The notes under the pieces were generated by a model, which was given only the letters and a program-made list of their open reading frames with translations, did no database searches and was not told the origin of the DNA. 64,000 nt of DNA. It comes from Sphagnum magellanicum (taxonomy: Eukaryota > Streptophyta > Sphagnopsida > Sphagnales > Sphagnaceae). The DNA is taken from the NCBI GenBank assembly GCA_021904315.1, contig CM038907.1, forward strand, positions 25,179,223 to 25,243,222, given 5' to 3'. The position numbers and the translations under genes are program-made. Of the stretch, positions 59,201 to 64,000 are shown one piece after another (the stretch's first letter is position 1; the number at the start of each line of letters is the position of its first letter).

Positions 59201-62200
59201 TTATGATACAGCCCGAATGGCCTGCCAGGTCAGTATCACACACAACCTTCAATGGGTTATCATATTCTCAAATGTAAGAATTAATTCCTTCTGCATCCAT
59301 TTCATACGTTGTGCAACATTTGTGAATTGGTCAGTCGAAATTCAAATCTGCTTGGAATTGCATGGTTTATACACAAACCTTTTGGCATTTCATACATAAT
59401 GTTGGTGAGTGGATGCCCTGGGCACTCCCAAAAATACTAAACGTTCATGGTTGACCTTTGATCTTGGCATTGAAAAAGTAATGGGCAGCTGGAGAGATGG
59501 TGGGTCTGTCTCAAAAATGACTTTGCGTGTGTGTTTGATGAGATTTGGATGTGGTTTGTAGGATGCTGAGAAAGCATTAGAAGCTGTAACTGCTGAGAAG
59601 GAGAAATCAAACCAGTTTGCAACAGCATTGAAAAAGGTGTTGAAGGAACAATCTGCTAAGCTGAGGATGTATGACAATGAGCGGGTAAATGGCTTCTGGC
59701 TACTCACTATTTTACTGGGGAAAATATCATGAAGTTGGTACACATGTGCTGTAGTTTCAATCCAGTTGGTTAGAGAGTTTCCATGTCAATGAGATTCAAG
59801 GGTATGAATTTGTTTTTCAACAACATATTGTGTATTTGAACAGGAATCTTGGCGGGTGAAAGAAAAGAAGTTGCGAGAAGACAATAATAAGCTTGTTGGG
59901 GATGCAGAAGCAGCACTTGCAGAGATCAGAGAGCTCAAGACCATGGACTTGTATTAAAGGCTTTGGCTTTATTGTTTAGCAGAAGAATCCTCTTATATGT
60001 TTTCCAGTGAGAGGAGTAAATAATTGGGCAAACAGTCAGCATAATGAGTGCGTCATCAAACCAATCAAGGAGTTGGTTCTGACTTCAATTTCCCAGTTTA
60101 AGAGTTCTCTGCTCTCATTTTTTCTAAATGGGGTTTTTTTTCTTGACAAGAAAAGTGAACTCAAATGCTGTGCAGAGATAAGAAGCGGAAGTTGGAGGAA
60201 ATTGAGCAAGAATCTGAAGCTCGGGGTCAAGCCAAAGCGGAGAAGGCTACTGAAGTTGTAATATATAATTTGCAAACTAAGTTCTCCTCTACACAATTTG
60301 AGCTTTGTGAAGCCCGTCAAGGTGTGAACTGATTCTTTACCCATGATGTCAATTTTACTTTGCATCCCTCACATGATGGGTCTTTGACAAAATACACATC
60401 TAAAGACTCACATGTTTCCTGAGAGCTTCTTTGTACCACAAGCGAGTTAAGTGTACATGGGTGTTGTTTGATGTCAACATGAAAGCTTCTTGTTTACAGA
60501 AGTCTGTAGAAAATATGCAGAAAATGCAAGAAATATGCAGCTGATCAGGAAATTGCGGGAAGACACACAAAAGGAAGTGATGGGGATGAGAGAGGTCTTA
60601 CATGCAGTTCGAGAAAAGGTCGTAAACTAGGTTTCTCCCCATCTTTCAAACAAATCTGCAATTTATTGAATCTGTTCACCACATTGCAGTTCAAGTGATT
60701 TGTGTTTTCTATGATCATGATTGTAATGATCTTATATCCAGTTCACATAATGTGTCAACATAACCAACTTCTTTTGATTTGAGTGATTTCAGGAAAGAGG
60801 AGCTGAAGAGCTTGTTACAGAACTATCAGAGGTTGTTCGCTCTCAGGTATTGCAACTCGTTTCAACATTACAACAGAGCTAAATGTACAGTATTAAAGAT
60901 CAGATGAAAAAAAATCATGGATCATATTAGAGTGTGATTATTTGCTGAGTATGTGCAAACTTTCCTTTGGTGGTGTAGAAATTACGGCTGCAAAAGGCAC
61001 AACAGGATTTGGAACACTCTGCAGCAAGTGAACAGGTACAGGATTGGGGGTCCAGACCCAGTCTTTTGTCATCTATTGTCTCTCCTGAAAATATATGACC
61101 ATTTGGTAAATGTGAGTGTCCAAGCACTTTGGCTGGGAAAACTGTAGTATCCCCTCAGCAATGGGTACAGAGGAATTGCCACCTAAATTTTCTTTCTTTG
61201 AAGCAAATTATATGTGTGCAGAGGAATAAAAAAGTTGGAAACATGTAGCTCTTGAGACATAAAACCACTTGAGTTATTCCCCTTTCGTGAAGTCATCTAG
61301 TGAAACTGTTCAGGGAGAGTTTGATCTAGTTTAGGGTTCATAGATCCTCAAGAAAACTGAATTCTTGTGCAGAAGAATATTAGAATAAGAGCTAACTGGA
61401 AAACAGAGTTTGGATATTTATTAGAATCTAACTAGAACTTTTACATCTGTAAAGGAGGCAGCACAGCTTCGGATAGAAGTCGTCAGGTTAAAAGAGAAAG
61501 CCGGCGCATTGGAGGAAATGTCAAGGGAGATTGTGAGTCTTAAGAATGAGCTTGCAAATGCATCTGGAAAGGCAGAAAGAGAGCGACACTCGTTTGAGCA
61601 AGCCACCCAGTTGCAGCTTTCTGTTCTAAAAGAAGAGAACAGGAGACTTACTGCAGAGGTTGCTGTTTCTACTCACAAACTTCAAGAGACTGAAGATGCT
61701 GTTCGAGTAAGTCTTCCCTCTTCCAGCATGGATAAGATCAGCATGTTTTCTTATATGTTGGTCTGATTACATAGCATGTCTGATGATGGTCCAAGAAGCA
61801 TTTTCAATTCTTTCTTTAGCAAAATATGAAGAACTATGCCATGTCAAATCTTTTTCTGGTTTTTTCCAGCTTTCAATTACAAGTTTATATATGGATCTGC
61901 AATATCTTAGGAGTGGAATCATCCCTCAAATATGGGCACCAGTGAATTATTTTTTGGGTCTGTAGCCAACTTTGGCTAAGCCCTCTTTTGGATGGTTGCT
62001 AATCCACCTACCTCATGAGTTTGAAAAAATAAGAAATTACTGGTGGGAAGGTGAAAACAAAGATGTTGGATAGTCAAAATGATACGATTGCTGGTTTGAA
62101 GAAAGAGCTTGTTGAAGCCAAGGATGCTGCACGGTGTTCAGCATCTTCGATTAAAGCACGTGATGCGAATTGGATGAACCGTTTACAGGATGAGGTTGAA

Positions 62201-63693
62201 CAGGTATATATAGAATATTATCTCAGACCCAGATTCTTTGTTATTCATATTCCTCTTTGTCTCCTCCTCACCCAAAACTTCAAACTCAAAGAACTTTTAT
62301 TTCAAACTTTGATGCCTATAACACTAAGTTAGTGCATTCTGGCTTGAGTCATGCAATGGAGAAATTGATCAAGATCTACCAGTTGCTAGAAGAAATTCTA
62401 AACATTAAGTGGCTTGGAGAAGTAGGCTCTTTAATGCAGTGATTGTGAATCTTATGTGCAGAAACAAGGAGTGCTAATTTGGATCCTGTTTCATTTTCTT
62501 TAGAGACAGGTGTTGCAAGCAGAGGTGATGGCACAAGAAGGCACTATTGCTGAAATGGAAATGGATTTAAAAATTGCAAAGACAGCAAAGAATGCAGCAG
62601 AAAACACATGCAAAATGCTTCAACAAAAAGTGAATGACATGGATACCATGCTGAGGTACATGCCAATTTGGATCTTGAAAGAAAATTTTGTAGGGCTTTG
62701 AGGTGGCCCTGTCTCTCTTGAGAGCTCAAAGCACTGTACAGAAGTGTACTAAAATGATGTCTGTCTCTAATGTATGAAGCAACATCCCAAATAGTATTGT
62801 TCTGAGTTTTGATGATCCAGTACACAATGATGTTGCATGTAATTTCTTTGGGCCTGGGCAGACAAAAAGAGTGAGAAAGAATCTGAGCTTCCTTTTTCTG
62901 AAGTGCATAACAAATCAAATTTTGGGTGTTAAAATATGTGGTAAATAGAGAAACCAATTTTGGAAAGTCTCTGCTCTAGCCACGATGAGATGTTAAGAGA
63001 TAGATGGTAGACTAAGTGCTTGCAATTGGCAGATATAATTGTATGTCATTCGTCTTCTGAGTTTTATGAATTCTCAACTGACAATATTTGAGTTGGGCTA
63101 CTAGGTATGTGGAGAATGAGATTCGAAGTGTAAAATCTCTTTACGAGAGCCGGGAAAAAGGTGTCATCATCCAACGAGATCAAGCCCTTGAGGAACTTAA
63201 ATTGACCCAAAAGGTAGTAACTTCAATATTTTTTCACTTCATAGTTCTTCAAAACAGTTTCAGGAACTTGAGAACACATTGTGTTCAGACCCAAGTGTCA
63301 TATATGATCTTTTGTATTTGCTCTGTCATGTATCTATCCACTTGAACTAAAAAATGCGGAGCCAAATGTTGTGCGGAGTAGAAAATGGAGGAAGCAGAAG
63401 CAAAAGCAGCTGCTGCAATACAATGCCAAATTGAGACAAGAAAAGCTATGGAGGTAGATTTCTGGGCACAAATACCTACATCTCTAGCTTCTGTTTCTTT
63501 GATGATCTATTGGGTTCAAGTTGTGGAGACAATGCGGAAATGTTTCTTACTAAAATTTCAGGTACAATAAATTGATGAATATTATTTAATAGTTTTTCAG
63601 CTTTTCACATTGTGGAAATCCATGTCATCTAGTTAATGCCCATCACGATTGCAAATGAAGTAATTTTTTAGGGAGCTTTCATGATGACAACAT

Positions 63694-63728
<35 letters not shown>

Positions 63729-64000
63729 GGGACTCAGTAATTGATAATGAAATCTCTACTTGTTATAGATGATATCAACCAAAGATGGAAATGGGTGGGT
63801 TTGTTTGTGTTATATGGGTTTGATTGCACAATTCTCCATATCTACAACATGAACATAATGGATCCACAATATATGTAAAAGCAGTATGCACTTTTGTTGG
63901 ATCTAAATTAGGTATTGTTGTTTGGACCAATGATTTTTTGATTCCTAATCTTTCTTCTTAATTTTGGGGGTTTGTTGGATGGACACAGGCTCATGAAAAG
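55913..64000 (+). CDS. LRR plus long coiled-coil protein, LRRCC1/VFL1-like, spliced and partial at both ends
   Basis: Exons with frame-compatible GT-AG junctions: 55913-56274, 56429-57572, 58016-58111, 58401-58691, 59019-59228, 59562-59684, 59844-59950, 60176-60321, 60500-60618, 60793-60846, 60979-61035, 61455-61706, 62051-62203, 62504-62655, 63105-63213, 63382-63453 and 63989 onward. They give about 1153 codons; the start exon and the 3' end are missing. The N-terminal part carries SDS22-type repeats (INLESLSLHGNQIERIRGL and three or four more), then an LRR cap (NPVCWAKSYQTTILSAVPHL). A polar linker follows, then a heptad-rich Glu/Lys/Leu/Ala coiled coil to the end. LRRs followed by a long coiled coil match animal LRRCC1 and Chlamydomonas VFL1, proteins placed at one side of the centriole or basal body. 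Orthology is inferred. Exon 5 could instead start at 59046, exon 1 at 55923. Confidence 0.8.
56429..57572 (+). CDS. Second exon of the LRR/coiled-coil gene (LRR cap and linker)
   Basis: A 1144-bp exon after the acceptor TGTTGCAG. It starts with the last LRR (YSLEKLDLRDNAVEYLCEL), then the capping motif and LRSLDGK. The remaining 300 or so residues are Pro/Gln/His-rich linker without a known domain, with one short coiled segment (WLKRLESQIIDLVHQI). The donor CCG|GTATGG joins in phase 0 to VQAIRKMQKM at 58016. Confidence 0.82.
61962..62045. repeat. Dispersed TAGCCAAA repeat inside an intron
   Basis: Reads GTAGCCAACTTTGGCTAAGC, then TTTTGGATGGTTGCTAATCC, close to 35330-35390 and 40258-40310. 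It lies within the intron between the exons ending at 61706 and starting at 62051 and ends just before the acceptor. Confidence 0.6.
63697..63725. repeat. (TG)n microsatellite in intron
   Basis: About 14 TG dinucleotides within the last visible intron of the LRR/coiled-coil gene. Confidence 0.95.

Overview
This is nuclear DNA of a land plant, AT-rich and gene-poor. The signs are spliced genes with GT-AG introns, plant-only families (an ankyrin/PGG membrane protein, a DUF1677 protein, a plant GT31 galactosyltransferase pseudogene), hAT, CACTA-like and PIF/Harbinger-like transposon remains, and many satellites. The species cannot be read from the sequence. The short introns (about 100-450 bp) of the right-hand gene, and its resemblance to the centriole protein LRRCC1/VFL1, lean towards a plant with swimming sperm (bryophyte, lycophyte or fern). 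That is inference.

Layout. 1-9.3 kb: one copy of a long AT-rich dispersed repeat (1-2.63 kb), satellites, then an apparently intronless minus-strand ankyrin-repeat/PGG gene (6024-8585) with its 5' region. 9.34-12.66 kb: a second copy of the same repeat in the same orientation, carrying a 553-bp insertion with a 36-bp minisatellite. 15.3-16.3 kb: a processed, frameshifted pseudogene of a GT31 beta-1,3-galactosyltransferase that has lost its metal-binding aspartates. 17.6-21 kb: two copies of a 215-bp PIF/Harbinger-like MITE. 24.35-25.6 kb: a decayed hAT transposase split by a 730-bp inverted-repeat element. 32.7-33.4 kb: an intact minus-strand DUF1677 gene, preceded by an eight-unit GGTTACC-rich array (34.37-35.16 kb). 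36.7-37.2 kb: a minisatellite of two alternating unit types. 37.2-52 kb: transposon graveyard with two more hAT remnants, a clean 153-bp CACTA-like MITE and TAGG minisatellites. 53.4-55.8 kb: two arrays with nucleosome-length units. 55.9 kb to the end: an incomplete plus-strand gene, 17 exons resolved, encoding SDS22-type leucine-rich repeats followed by a long coiled coil.

The intact genes (ankyrin/PGG, DUF1677, LRR/coiled-coil) show no operon-like or pathway link. Most of the window is repeat-derived. A short dispersed sequence carrying the palindrome TAGCCAAATTTGGCTA recurs at least nine times and forms one end of the long repeat. I found no tRNA, rRNA or CRISPR array, and no clearly new multi-gene system. 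The best items for follow-up are the LRR/coiled-coil gene, the GGTTACC array next to the DUF1677 gene, and the nested transposons.
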